From: Paraconiothyrium sp. Pb-2020
Lineage: Eukaryota > Ascomycota > Dothideomycetes > Pleosporales > Didymosphaeriaceae
Direction: 5' to 3'
Length of the DNA stretch: 64,000 bases
Assembly (NCBI GenBank): GCA_022419385.1
Contig: JAJUBI010000002.1
Location: 1,674,001-1,738,000, forward strand
Shown: positions 45,305-56,794 of the stretch, piece by piece
Layout: each line of letters starts with the position of its first letter
Numbering within the stretch: the stretch's first letter is position 1
The notes under the pieces: generated by a model
What the model saw: only the letters and a program-made list of their open reading frames with translations
The model's database searches: none
What the model was told of the DNA's origin: nothing
Translations under genes and position numbers: made by a program

Positions 45305-45870
45305 TTAGTTCTCTGCAATGGTCTTGACAAACTCCCTGTAGTCGACCTCATTGTTACCGGTGTCGATTGTGGATTTGAACAGCTCCTCGACCTCCTCCTC
45401 GCTCATCTTCTCGCCCAGATTGGTGAGAATGTACTTGATCTGACCCTTTCCAACGAAGCCCGAGCGATCTTTGTCAAAGACCTGGAACCCGCGGATGTAC
45501 TCCTCGATGTCAAAGGGCTCGCGGAAGCCGCCGGGGCGGTTGAGGATCTTGCTGAAGGTTTCGAAGTCGACTGTTTTTCTCTGTATCAGCGGGTGGTTTT
45601 CTGCTCTCAATTGATGGGTGCTGCGACGGGGACGCTGGTGTGAAAGCAGGGCTGGGAGAGTGTGGTGGATGGGAAAGTGTACGTACAGTCTGCGCCGACG
45701 CCGCGCTCCAGGTCCGTAATCTCAGCGAGCGTCGGGTTCTGTCCGCAGGCGCGCAGCAGATCACCGAGGGCTGCGCGGTCGACACGGCCGTTGCCACGCT
45801 TGTCGAAGAGCTGGAAGGCTTCGCGGTAGTTGGTAGAGGCCTGTTGGTTGTGAGAATGGGACTTGTCCAT
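45305..45870 (-). CDS. Myosin essential light chain / calmodulin-like (Cdc4/Mlc1)
   Basis: Exon 1 (45870-45687) and exon 2 (45570-45305) are joined by a 116-bp phase-1 intron, giving 149 residues, the calmodulin length. Four EF-hand regions are present: FQLFDKRGNGRVDRAALGDL, a degenerate second, FQVFDKDRSGFVGKGQIKYI, and STIDTGNNEVDYREFVKTI. The loops lack several acidic ligands, as in yeast Mlc1 and fission-yeast Cdc4, essential light chains for type II/V myosins in cytokinesis and transport. LRACGQNPTLAEI and LTNLGEKMSEEEVEELFK are typical of this group and argue against true calmodulin. Confidence 0.85.
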
Positions 45871-47160
45871 CGTGTCTTTGTTCGCTTTCGCTTTCGCGGG
45901 CAATGTGTTGTGATGTATAGGGACTCGGGGTCGCCGTCGCGAGTGAGGGGGATGTGGTGTGCAGGGTGCGAACGCGAGCGTAGTACAAGCTTCGTGTTTG
46001 TGTCGCGTCGTTGCCGTGGAAAGCGCGAACGGGATGCTGTTGCTGCTTCCAGTGCAGCGGCGCGGAGGAGGCATGCGCCCCGCGCGCAACGTGATTGGGG
46101 ACGCAGAGTGCGAAAGGGTCTGCGGCTCGTACTCACCATTGTAGATTCTTTGTGTGAAGGCTGGCACAACGGTGTAGGTGCGAATGAACGTGGATGTTTC
46201 TGAGGGCGGTATACTGAGGCGAGAGGGATGTGTAGCGGTAAGATTTGAGCCGTGTTTGATGTATGGCGAGCGTGGGCCAGGGGGTGTACCTGTTGTTGCC
46301 AAGCTTTCGTCGTCGTGGAAACGGGATGTGATCTGGCGCTACCCGTCAATCAAGTCTCGACCAATTCAACACTCCGCGCGTCATGTCACGGAGCTTGAGC
46401 CTGAGTCTGTGCCGTCAGCAAACAGAAGATGTAAGGGCTTTCGCTGTCGTATCTGCTGGATTGACGAGCGTTGCGCTGTCAGCTTCGTTTCTGCATCCGC
46501 AGATGGCGGTGAGCGAATGGCGTTGCCTCGACCTGCGACCCCAGCCGCGTCCACCGACTAGAAAGCCAGAAGGCCATGTCTTGACGGAAACTTTGACGAG
46601 GATTTAATAGCGATTCACTACAGTAGTCGGTTGGCGCTGTTCAAGATGACCTCTTAATCGTCCTTTCACACCTCAACATTGCTTCTCGGGATTTCCATCC
46701 TTCATGATCTGGACCCGGAGCTACCTCTCTTCTACGTTACATTATCAGTATCGGGGTCTACTTGTACTCTAAGGTTACGCTCACCGCGTTCCAGCCCGAT
46801 CCAAAAGTCTTCCACAGAGCATATGCAAGCCTTGTCTTTCCACCCAAGCGCCAGGCGTGTAGGTCTCTTTTCAGACCAATGTCTGACTTCAATTCGCTTA
46901 CTGCTCCACGCCATCATATTCCAGCTGAGCCCAAACCTCGTGGCATTCGCTCAATGACCTATTGTGGCTGCGCGATGTTGAGCTGATGCTTACCTAGTTG
47001 GGCAAATCCCGCAAGAAGGAAGCATACACATGCCACCACACCCTACATCGCTTGCATACCACTTTACAACCTTCCATTGCGGTTGGAACTCCCGTCTCAG
47101 AGATCTTCTCGCTGTGCCCCACGTCACGTCGACATTGCTCACTGAAATCGCCGCCGCACC
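45871..47160. other. Gene-free spacer
   Basis: Upstream region of the myosin light chain gene, about 1.3 kb. It includes multi-frame open GC-rich sequence (45640-46560) without a domain. Confidence 0.5.
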
Positions 47161-47319
47161 ATGATCCGGTCACTCGCCGTATTCCTCACTATTACACTCG
47201 TCGCATGCGCATCTGTTGCTGCATCGTACGCGCTGTATGCTAGCCCAACCTATCGACCATCTGGAAGACTGCTTAACGAGCACGATGTAGGACGCAAGAC
47301 CACTTTCCAGCTATCTTAG
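47161..47319 (+). CDS. Tiny predicted secreted peptide (52 aa)
   Basis: A 52-codon frame with an ATG in a good context (CACC before ATG). The first ~22 residues, IRSLAVFLTITLVACASVAAS, form a textbook signal peptide. The remaining ~30 residues (YALYASPTYRPSGRLLNEHD, then GRKTTFQLS) have no cysteine pairs. No family is recognised. It stands alone, with no other gene within 300 bp. A chance ORF is possible because it is so short; the signal peptide is the reason to list it. Confidence 0.4.
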   Translation: MIRSLAVFLTITLVACASVAASYALYASPTYRPSGRLLNEHDVGRKTTFQLS

Positions 47320-47651
47320 ACGCATCAAGTCCAGTGCTCCAGAGCAAGGACAACGCGATGGCTACATTAGAGTTTAGCCATATAGTGGGACGAGTTTTCG
47401 AGCCGTGGAGCTGGCTTGTCTTGGGTTTGTTCGTTTTAGCAGTGTACAGAATTGAGGGCCTGGGTGGACGATGGTTACTGATACATTGAATCCAACGGAA
47501 CGCAGCACTTGGGAGCACGCCACTTAGAACCTGGTGAAGGATTACGTCCAGTGAATCCTTGACTTGAATTGTAGATTGGTCTAAGTACATCTATAGCTAC
47601 AGACAACGTGGATTGTGTTTACTTATCCTTCCGTGGCATCTTGAAATTGGT
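47320..47651. other. Short spacer
   Basis: Nothing is supported here. A continuation of the ferritin-like domain of the neighbouring minus-strand remnant was looked for and not found. Confidence 0.4.
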
Positions 47652-48003
47652 TCAATTGCCAAAGGCAAGCGTTACCTGCGAAGGCTGCTCAAGCAATGTA
47701 AGGGGGCCAGCGGTCTGGTAGAAAGAGTAAATGATCCATTCAGCGGCCAGCAGGTTCTGGAAGAGTAGGTCATCCGCTTCTAATTCAGTTTCCAGCGTGG
47801 TAGCGCCGATTGCTCCGGTCGAGTTGCCCGGAAATGGGGCTTCCTTGCCGGTGTACTTGTTATATATGTCCGGCCTCTTCTGGAACTGGACCACAGCTGG
47901 GGTTCGAGAGATCGCAAGGAGGTGTTTGCGCGTTTGAAATTGGAAGTGCTTGGACAGCACTGAGACCTGCAAATACAATGGAGATGGTTTGAAGTTGAAC
48001 CAT
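47652..48003 (-). pseudogene. Truncated secreted ferritin-like (Rds1-related) remnant
   Basis: The ATG at 48003 opens a clear signal peptide (MVQLQTISIVFAGLSAVQAL). After SNPSC the frame has to shift by one base to reach KRPDIYNKYTGKEAPFPGN, then DDLLFQNLLAAEWIIYSFYQ, which resembles the first helix of secreted fungal ferritin-like proteins. The frame then runs to LEQPSQ and a possible GTAACG donor, but no later helices were found. A broken, truncated copy is the simplest reading; a missed small intron is possible. Confidence 0.4.
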
Positions 48004-49349
48004 GGTTCCTGCGATAATGAGGCTGTACAGCAACGATGAAGTGGTTCGTTCCAAGTTCTGGCTTGTTTCTGGGAGAGGGATGCTCACAATAATCCATTAT
48101 GTCTGCGTCTGGTCCTCTTATATACACTCGTTCCCAAAGCCGACCACAGCAATACCTCAGGTTCATTGAGCATCTTGTTGCCCGTAGCTAGACCCAGTCC
48201 CCAATATCACACCAGTCGCGAGCATGACCAGGATAGGACAGCATTTCGTGAAAGTATATAATTCATAGAACGCGCAAAGCTTATGTTCGCAGGAGAGAAA
48301 TGAGTCGTAGATAAAAGTGGGCGATCTGACAGACGGGATAGCCGCGACTGGTTCTGGTGCTATAGTGCCCAATCGCAACCGAGAGCGTCCTCTGACCCTA
48401 GCGCGGCGTGAGCTACACTAGCCTTCAGTCAGCATGTAGTGGCGAGTCTGCTGGCTTCCTCTCGAGTTGATGTTTTGGTCCTGCATTCTTAGTCGCTCAG
48501 CCACAATGAGCCTCGTGTGCAACTCATCAGATAGCCGCGTCTGGTATGGCCGGATTTCCCTTCTAGTGAACGTCGTTACATCTTGTTGACGTACGCTTTC
48601 GAATCTTGTAACGAATAACTGTTCACTTGCAAGAGGGATTGCCGGCCCGATGCAATCTGGGAGGCTCGAAGGGTTGAGCCTGTAGTGGGAGTCGACGACA
48701 AACCAAGTAAACTGTGTCTCCTAATCTTGTTTTATGATCATCAGTTTGACGCTTCCAGGGTCGTCAAATGCAACAAGGATCATTTTTAAACCGGTGTAGC
48801 GCTGCTTGAGCTCGGATGCCCATGAGAAGGAAGAGGTACTACCCTAACCGGATCTTTTCGAACGTATCACCTCTACCCCACCTGGGCACCTACTAACCGG
48901 TGAACATGGAATAGTCCTCTAAGTTCATGACCAGGATACAGACTGGGATTGAAACAAGTGTATTGATGCACACCCTTTGTTCAGGCTCCCACATAGCTTC
49001 GAGCCCCCTGTGTTCTCAACCCGGCCGATCCCATACAACGGACCAATCAGAGCTCCCCCTACACCACCCTCGCATGTCTCACCTTGCCCGCATGAGCACA
49101 TCGCGTGAACGCCAGTTCTCCACCCACCCTCCACAACCACAGACTCATGGTCGCTGAGCCACACTGTAATTCTTTAGCTATGGGATCGCTGGGTTTCAGG
49201 GGGGGTCGGTTGAGTGGGGATATATACTACGAAGGCGCGCTGGAGATAGCTCCAGGTTATTGTGAGGCTGAAACGACTAACCCAACTTACGTCTTCCTGA
49301 CGACGCGCGAATTCTAGAGCCATATTATCGTCGAAACGCTGCGCACATC
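48004..49349. other. Gene-free spacer
   Basis: About 1.3 kb with only short overlapping frames on both strands. No repeat or RNA gene was recognised. Confidence 0.5.
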
Positions 49350-50008
49350 ATGGCACACATACCTCATGATTTGATAAGATCACTACTGTACAGTGCGGTG
49401 TTGGTGATATTCCTAAGAGCGGCAAGGATATATGCCCTTGTGTTCTTGTCTGCGAGCTTCGGAGTGTTGGTGAGAGCGACGATCGAGATCCATTCTGGCG
49501 GTCAGACTGGACCGTGGAAGGGCAAGAATCCAAGTCGTACAGAGCGTAGGCGTGGAAATGATGAAAGGGGTGTGTCCCCGCCTGAACGCCTGAGCAGTGA
49601 GTGGACCCGTATCTAAGAACAACAGTGTTTTACTAATGGATCCACCCAGACAGTTCATCCTCGAAAGTTGTACCAAATGCAACCTCTAATACAGCACACA
49701 CAACTACACCATCGCTACCGTTCCAAGACGCGCTACCTCCTCCGCCCTACAGTACGAATCCACCAAAATTAGGTGACGAATCCCGTTCCGAGTCTATTCT
49801 GAATCTTTATGAAGACATCATTGCGTCAGATGCTCAAACCATTCAGGTTCAGCAGAGTACGATGTCCGCGCAACAAGAAACTATTCGTGCACAAGCGCAG
49901 ATGATCAGGAATATGAGGACCCTGCTTGAGAGACAAGATGAAAGGATCGAGGAGTTGGAACAGGTTCTGGAGGGAGGGGTTTCTTGGCAAAAAGACCTTC
50001 ACCCGTAG
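49350..50008 (+). CDS. TM-anchored, proline-rich, coiled-coil protein
   Basis: Exon 1 (49350-49596) and exon 2 (49650-50008) are joined by a 53-bp phase-1 intron; 201 residues. An N-terminal hydrophobic segment (LLYSAVLVIFLRAARIYALV) is followed by a basic patch, a Pro-rich stretch (ALPPPPYSTNPP) and a long C-terminal helix rich in Gln/Glu (TIRAQAQMIRNMRTLLERQD, then ERIEELEQVL) that should form a coiled coil. The family and function are not recognised. Its stop is 74 bp from the stop of the convergent gene at 50083, which is also membrane associated. Confidence 0.65.
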
Positions 50009-50082
50009 TCAGAAGGCAAAATCTGTTCGCTTCGCTACAACGTTCTGAAGTATACTGAAGATTTCGCTCTTGATCTGGTAAT

Positions 50083-51520
50083 TTACCGTTGCAGTAGCCG
50101 GGCTTGCAAGGGCTGTAGTTGCGCGGAATGCTGGTGGAAGAGCTGTGGGGCAGACTGCGCATGTATCGTCGCAGCTCGCGGTCGTACGGGCTGCAGGGCA
50201 ACGTGTAGCTGTGATTGCGCCGGGGACTGAGGTCGTGATGTGGGTAGCTGCAGACTGGAGGGCTGTGGACTGGGTGGTTGTGAAGCAAACAAGCCCAGAT
50301 CCGAGGGTTGCTCGCTGGAATTGTACTTCGTGTCCAGAAAGGCGACCAGAGCGATGAGAACAGCACCTTTGGCATCTTGAGCCGCGATATCTAAACGTAC
50401 CACAGAAAGACTTACCTGTTGTTACGACATAGCTTCCTATGGTAAAACCCGTTTGTACACTGGCCTGTATGTCGGCTTCGTACCTCAGTGTGAAGACAGC
50501 CGACCAAATGACCGAGACAGCCAAGCTTATGGAAACTGGGATAGCTACCGTCACACTTGCTGAGCGCGGGTTCCAGCTTCTGACTACATTGAGCGCCCGT
50601 GTTTGTTCAAGCGGCGAGATGGTGATTGGAATATGCCGAAGGTCGTTATGCGTGTCGTGCATAATGCTCTCATCGAGAAGTCTGTCCCTGATCGTGGTGC
50701 CATTTAGAGTCGACGGATCGCGGAAAAAGTGAATCTGCCTGTTATACGGACCGTATCGCCCGAGATCGAGCGGTGGGCCAACTTTTGGGCCAACAGCTGC
50801 ACCGAACTGAAGCTTTATATCATGAACAAGATAACGCAACAAAAACCAGCAGATAGACATACTTGTACTACGTCAATTCTTGCGCTCGTCTTAAAGCCAA
50901 AGATCTGTATGACACCTCTTCTTGCCATCGTGAGCTTATAGAACATACGTAGACGCCTTACGAGGTCTTTGTCGGTCGTCGCTTTTGAGCACGGAATCTG
51001 TAAACGGTATCCATTGTCAACGAACATGACGATCTCGGCGTCTGTTTCAGGTTGCTCTCGTAGCGCCTGACAGTAGTCCATGGTGAATGTCTCCAGTGAT
51101 TCAGCTACGCAGAAGTACGTAGTCCAAAAGATTGTATATGTGTACTGGTCAAAGTGCCTGTGATAGATCCCTAAACGCAAAACAAGGCTCTGGCTATTCG
51201 TCAATCGGTGTTAAGATGGAGGCATGCAAGAATCTCAAACCTACAAGAACAATTTCTGACGTGGCTTTCAACGTGATTGAGCTGGCGAACGACCCGTCTC
51301 CCACTTTGCACCAGGCGAGAACTTTGACAAAGACTCTTGTAAATAGCAACAACAAGTATATCGGCACAAGAAAAGGATAAGGGAGCACTGGCGCACTAAA
51401 TTGGAAGACAGCGCGGGTGCATGTCCAGAATTTCCAGGAAGGTCGCTGGAACAGTTCAGGTGCGCGTATGCGCTTACCCGCAGCCTTGTGTGAGTTAAGC
51501 GCCATACACCAGAAAACCAT
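50083..51520 (-). CDS. Four-exon fungal membrane protein, unknown function
   Basis: Exons 51520-51245, 51189-50863, 50806-50416 and 50366-50083 are phase-consistent and give 425 residues. The N-terminus has a hydrophobic segment (FQFSAPVLPYPFLVPIYLLL). The middle holds the block MDYCQALREQPETDAEIVMF, then DLVRRLRMFYKLTMARRGVI and LGRYGPYNRQIHFFRDP. Two further hydrophobic segments come later (ASVTVAIPVSISLAVSVIWS; GAVLIALVAFLD), and the tail is Ser/Pro/Gln-rich. The block order is one I associate with uncharacterised fungal membrane proteins. The start could be a few codons later at MALNSHK. Confidence 0.65.
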
Positions 51521-51860
51521 GGTTTTAGTTGTGAGATCGCCCCGTCTCTTGTGGTTCGACGTAAACAACGTGCGGACGAACGGAATTGCCGCAGCAAGTT
51601 ACGCTGTGAAATAGGTACCTTACGTAGTTGAGAAGAATGAAGGTTTCGAGGTCGCGCACAAGGCTGATCGGTTGGGCGCTTACTGCATGCCGTAGCGAGC
51701 AGGGGGTTCAGCCTTCCAGGTACAGGGTCTTCACCGAAACTCTTTGCTCGATTTTATCTCATTTGTTCAGATCGATATCTTCAGGAATACATGTTTCTTT
51801 CCTTTCGACTCCATGGAGATTGCCCAAATTGATAAGCATCGACTGGTGGATCTGCGTCAC
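51521..51860. other. Short spacer
   Basis: Promoter of the four-exon membrane-protein gene and 3' flank of the phosphoesterase-like gene. Nothing further is seen. Confidence 0.4.
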
Positions 51861-52736
51861 CTACACCCTAATAACCTTCATCACATCAAACTTATCTACC
51901 CTGTCCTTAGCTGGAACATCATCCGGCAATATGCCCTTGTCCTCTTCTCCGACACATCCTCGTTGATTGCTCACAATTTTGAGGCCATAACGTCTAGCTT
52001 TGCCTGGTCTTCCAGTTGATCCATGCACCCAGTACCTTACACCATTCCAGTCGTTCCCATTCAACAGGTCCGTCCCATGCACAGCGCACCATGGCGAGTG
52101 CACTTGCCAGGGAGGGAGCGTATGATGTAGATCTGGCGTGAACGAAGATACAACGACAAGCTGTTGACTCGATATAGAGGATGCGTCAGCTCCAGCGAAT
52201 GTCTTTGGGTCATTGATCTCGGCTTGCAGCCAGCATAGGTCGCGAAAGTGTTCGTCGTTGTGATCCGACATTTTCCACTGCCGAATGCCTGCACTCGCGT
52301 CGAATTCCGGAGCCTTCTGGATGACTGCTGCTTCAGCTGCTTCAGGTACATGGCTCCACAATGTGCATCCCAATAATGTGATATTCGTTCCGGCGACATC
52401 GACTCTTGTGCGATTCAGGATCTGCAGCTTCCCCTTCGTTGCTGCCTCTTCTTGCATGTGTTGTGCCAACTGCAACCCCTCTTCATACGTTAGACCTTGG
52501 AACTCTAAGGCTCCCAACACTAGATATATTTTCGTGTAAAGATTACAGCGTCTGACGAGGAATGATAAATAAGCATCGTAGTCTGCGAGCTGGCCGATGT
52601 TGCCTGCGAGGATCAGATAAGGTGCTGAAACTGGGATGTGGAATGTGAGGTATTGGGATTCGTAGTTGAGGTAAAGATCGGAGAGGATTTGGAAGGTGGT
52701 TTTAGGGGTAGAAAAGAGGCCGGAGAGACCTTTCAT
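51861..52736 (-). CDS. Calcineurin-like metallophosphoesterase homologue lacking metal ligands (pseudoenzyme)
   Basis: A single exon; the first ATG (MKGLSGLF) gives 291 residues. The layout is that of the fungal calcineurin-like phosphoesterase family, with the family's landmarks recognisable but mutated. The D-x-H motif reads LSDLYLNY (only Asp20 kept). The G-D motif reads LAGNIG (Asp to Asn46). The G-N-H-E motif reads LGALEF (Asn-His to Ala76-Leu77). The T-H-H motif reads VVVSSFTPD. The G-H-T-H motif reads VHGSTGRPG. Non-catalytic family segments are well kept (VSAPYLILAG, TNITLLGCTLWSHVPEAA, KIVSNQRGC). The frame is undamaged, so it may be selected as a non-catalytic protein or be very young in decay. 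Confidence 0.8.
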   Translation of the reverse strand: MKGLSGLFSTPKTTFQILSDLYLNYESQYLTFHIPVSAPYLILAGNIGQLADYDAYLSFLVRRCNLYTKIYLVLGALEFQGLTYEEGLQLAQHMQEEAATKGKLQILNRTRVDVAGTNITLLGCTLWSHVPEAAEAAVIQKAPEFDASAGIRQWKMSDHNDEHFRDLCWLQAEINDPKTFAGADASSISSQQLVVVSSFTPDLHHTLPPWQVHSPWCAVHGTDLLNGNDWNGVRYWVHGSTGRPGKARRYGLKIVSNQRGCVGEEDKGILPDDVPAKDRVDKFDVMKVIRV

Positions 52737-54303
52737 TTTTCCTTGACTGATGGTGATGTGTAATATGAAGATGGGACCCAACAGGAAATGAGAACAGACA
52801 ATGATTGCGTTCTGAGCGTTTATCCACGGACACGGAGCGCTAGGGTTTATGTAAAAATGAAGTTCGCGGAATGCTGAGCAGCAAGATGACGAATTCCCCA
52901 CCGAACAAGCCGCCCAGCTGAGCGGTCAATTTTGAGTGCACATTCGCATTGTCACGGCGTCAAAAGCTGAACGTGCGGCTGGCTGAGCTTCGCGCTACGT
53001 GTGGTAGCTCACAGCCCAGGGAAGGTCTTGCATCGAACCTTTAGAACACCGCTTCAGGGACATCAAAGTCATAGCTCGTAGAATCTTGTGCGCAGACTGC
53101 CTTTTGGCACATAAAGAAACATGGTGAATCTTTGGCCGCCAATCGCGTTTCACTGAGAGGATAAGGCGACCTAACCTCTTGCGCATTAGAGTAGCTTACG
53201 TGAGACTTCCTATTCGTCCGCATACCCTGCCGATGGCGTTACCTTTCACGGCCACAGGATCGGCGCGTCACCGTCTATGTTTTTCAACGTATAGCCTAAC
53301 ATATCCTGAGCCACTGAAAAATTTACTATAGCAATATCAAGTCTACGCAAGCACCTACAATAGCCGAGGTCTGTGGTCGCCGTCCTTCACTCTCACTTGC
53401 CGCGACTTTTCCGTTCTGATGAAGTACGCTCCCCTAGCTCCAGATCAGTGCGAGCAGATATGATAAATCGCATCACAATACCTTCGCAGGGTATTGATGC
53501 GCCCAATTATTCCCAGCCATACCAAGACGAGCGCGAACCGGGCCTCCGTACCGCAAGCCGCGCAGAAGTGGACGTCGATACCGAAAGGGACAGCCAACGG
53601 TCGATGCCCGGTCCCATCTGTATATTGAATATGTACCAGATAATCCAAAAACGCCACTTCTTCGTTGGCGAATACGACAACTGCAGCATGCTACCTAGGT
53701 AGCGTCTTCGACTCCGCGTTCTCGACGCAGGAATATCGTACTTCGGCACCGGCGCAACGGAGTCCGACCCTCCTGGTTACAAAGCTTGAACATTGTAGTT
53801 CAACGTTGTAGGTATACTGGTTTCACCAAAGATCAGAAATCATAACAGTCACAGCTCGCTTGTAGAGCGAGCGCACGGCGCCACACACTAGAACGAGACC
53901 ATGGCTACTGCGCGCAGCTATACTATCTTGGCATTGAGCTGAGACACTATATCAAGCTGAGTGAGCGGGTTCCCTCGAAGATCAAGTCTTTACAAGTTGC
54001 CTTATCCGGCTAAATAGTCACGAGTTTCCTCACCCTCGCTTGTAGCACGAACCACAACCGCGACAGTTGGTCATTATGGCTGACTTTGCAATATACTTCT
54101 GGCTAGATACGCCGCCATATATTCGTTGACGCAGATCTGCCGCTTCCTAGCCAGGACGACCCGCACGTTGGCTAAGAATAGAATATTCTTCAAACAGCGT
54201 CCGGCAGGTTCGCTCGGGCGTACTGCACACTAATGTAGCCAGATCGACCTAGGCAGCTTTGCAGAATGTCCCGGTGCTAAGCGCACATTTCCCTATCAAG
54301 CAT
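52737..54303. other. Gene-free spacer
   Basis: About 1.6 kb. A plus-strand frame at 53373-53702 and shadows on the other strand have no domain or exon structure. Confidence 0.45.
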
Positions 54304-54579
54304 TCATTCTTCTCGATGACCATTCGGAGCCGTACAAAGAAGATCACACTGCTTCGCAAGCATATTTCTATTCACAGTGGGTATGAGTTCCCTTTCATGC
54401 TCGAGGCCATTTCGCAGTAGTAGAGCGTCCAAGTTGAGAGCTTCACCTCGTTCGAGACCTGCCGCACTGCTGTCCAGATCAAAAAGCTTCCTGCACGAGC
54501 AATATAGATGCGAAAGTACCAGAACCCCAACAACGCCATACACGCAGCTTGTACCGATGATAACGTACTTCTCACGCAT
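54304..54579 (-). CDS. Small ORF with N-terminal hydrophobic helix
   Basis: A 91-codon frame from a true ATG. Residues ~5-25 (YVIIGTSCVYGVVGVLVLSH) form a plausible membrane helix, followed by a charged tail (GLERGEALNLDALLL). No family is recognised and another frame overlaps it. It is listed only because of the helix and clean start. Confidence 0.3.
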   Translation of the reverse strand: MREKYVIIGTSCVYGVVGVLVLSHLYCSCRKLFDLDSSAAGLERGEALNLDALLLRNGLEHERELIPTVNRNMLAKQCDLLCTAPNGHREE

Positions 54580-54970
54580 GCAACACGATATAGACCAATC
54601 ATGATGTTGCTATACGCCCTCCTTGGCCATCAGCTCTTATCACCTTGCGAGCTTAACAAGCCAGGCTACAATTAACGCAAGACTTGTGGGTAAACAAACG
54701 ACAATACGAACAGAGCTCCCTCCGACTAGCCTTTCATGTTCTCGTGTGTCTAGATTTCCTCGTATTCATCTACTTTCCCTAATTCCAGACTGACGAAAAG
54801 ACTCGAGTCGGTTCTCACCTGAAAATCCAGAACCCTTCTTCACCTCGCAATGGCACCGCAACCCTCCGGTGAGCCTGGAAGTATAAGTAGTTCAAGAGCT
54901 CTCGGTTTCAGTGCTACACTGTATCACTTATACTTACCGTCATCATTTCCTATCACTTCCTTGGGCCAAA
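54580..54970. other. Peroxidase upstream region
   Basis: Promoter/5' region of the peroxidase gene. No other feature is supported. Confidence 0.45.
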
Positions 54971-56242
54971 ATGAAGACATTCCCAGTCTTATGTCATGCT
55001 ATCTTGTACTCACCCCTCGTTCTCGCATATCCCGGCATGGGCGAGACGATGAAAGAAGTCCGACGTTCAGCCAGGGTCGCCCGAGAAGAACCGAAGCAAC
55101 TCATTGGAGACCTCAAAACTCTTAAAGACACCCAGTTGACCGCCATTGGCAAGGACATTAAGGCTATCCTCCTTGACCAGAAGGACGCACGATCAAGCGA
55201 GATTGATGCTGGTGCACCCGCAGGAACACCAGATAGCGCAGCATGCAAGGCTGACTTGTGCTGTGTGTGGAAATGGATCTCGTATGAGATGACTGCCAAG
55301 TTCAATGGCACCTCTGGGCGTTGCACGAAATTCGCACGTGGTGCTGTCCGGCTAGGATTTCATGATGCCGGAGTTTGGTCGAATACAAGCTCATACGGTG
55401 GCGCTGATGGAAGCATCCTTCTCACCGATGAGATCAATCGCTCGGACAACAACGGCCTTGCGACAATTGGGGATCAGATGAAGACATGGTATACCAAGTA
55501 CAATAAGTACGGCGTGTAAGTGCCCGTCCGTGACAATTCGTAGTAGTCCTCTAATGTGTGTAGAACCATGGCCGATCTAATCCAGATGGGTGCCACCGTT
55601 GCCACGGTGGTCTGCCCTCTTGGTCCGCGCATTCGGTCGTTTGTCGGCCGCAAAGATAACGCAAAAGCCGGACCTACTGGCCTTCTACCTGATGTGAACG
55701 ATTCCGCGGATAAACTGGTCAAGCTGTTTCAAGCGAAAACGATCGACCCGCATGACTTGGCTGCTCTGGTCGGTGCACACACGACTTCGCAACAGCACTT
55801 CGTCAATACAGCAAGAGACGGCGACCCGCAGGATAGTACTCCTGGTGTGTGGGATGTGAAGTTCTATGGGGAGACTGTATCTGCTTCTCCACCCAGGGTT
55901 TTAAAGTTCGCAAGTGATGTAGTGCTGAGCAAAGACGCTCGGGTGAAGGACGAGTGGCAGGAGTTCATCAATGGACAAGACCATTGGAACGAGGTAAGTC
56001 TTAAAGTTAGTTCAACATACCATAACTGATGTTTGTAGGATTATGCGAAAGCCTATACCCGGCTTTCACTGCTTGGCGTCAACAACATCAATGACTTAAA
56101 AGAGTGCACAAAGGTTCTACCTCCTGCAAGAAACTCATTCGTTAGCCAGGACCAGCCGATCTTGGATCTGTGGCTGCAGGGCCAGTATAATCAGCTCAAT
56201 AATCTAGTAGACGACGCTATCATGCTGACTGGTCTCACCTAG
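54971..56242 (+). CDS. Secreted class II-type heme peroxidase
   Basis: Three exons (54971-55515, 55564-55993, 56039-56242; introns of 48 and 45 bp) give 392 residues. A signal peptide (MKTFPVLCHAILYSPLVLAY) is followed by a long basic/acidic pro-like region to about residue 85. The catalytic domain has ARGAVRLGFHDAGVW with distal Arg and His131, GGADGSILL, and ALVGAHTTSQQ with proximal heme ligand His254. This is the plant-type peroxidase fold of fungal class II enzymes, which use H2O2 to oxidise phenolics or other extracellular substrates. Lignin-type surface Trp or Mn sites cannot be claimed from this reading. An N-terminal Cys cluster (CKADLCCVW) precedes the domain. Confidence 0.88.
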
Positions 56243-56794
56243 GATAACAAGGTATAATGTTTTCTAGCAAAGTCTACCTGGAACCTTTCAAGCACTACAA
56301 ACTATGTTATATGTTTTATTTCGTGTCTCTGAATTTTTCCAATCTCGCCTATGCTTGTAAAGTAGCGCGAGTGTGACCACCAGCGGGGCGATATGATTGG
56401 CGTTCGTATTTACCATGCATGTCTTCAGCCTGGACGACGGGCGCAGCCGCTGAGCGCCAGCGATCTTCGCTCCAAACTCCACAAATCTCGAAATATCCCC
56501 TTTCCCAAAGCCAGCATGAACACTCCGTTTGGACCTCGGGAATGGTTCCGTAATCCAAGATTGCTCGAACCGAACGATGGGCATATACTGGTATCCCTAC
56601 AGAAGCAGGATGTAGGTGCAGGATTGGTAAAAAGGCGGTCTATGAGCTGAACAATGTAGGGCGTTAGCATGTCACAGTCTCATGTAGACGATGAGCGCCT
56701 CCTGTCATTAATGGACTCGGACGTCTCAATGAGAGCGAATTCGACGCTGAATTTGTTAGGGATCTTGCCCCCAGTAAAGAGGTCATATTGATGT
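56243..56794. other. Spacer, possibly upstream exons of the CorA-like gene
   Basis: The plus frame at 56393-56650 (KLHKSRNIPFPKASMNTPFG, then REWFRNPRLL) might be a 5' exon of the following gene, but no phase-consistent join was found. Confidence 0.3.
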
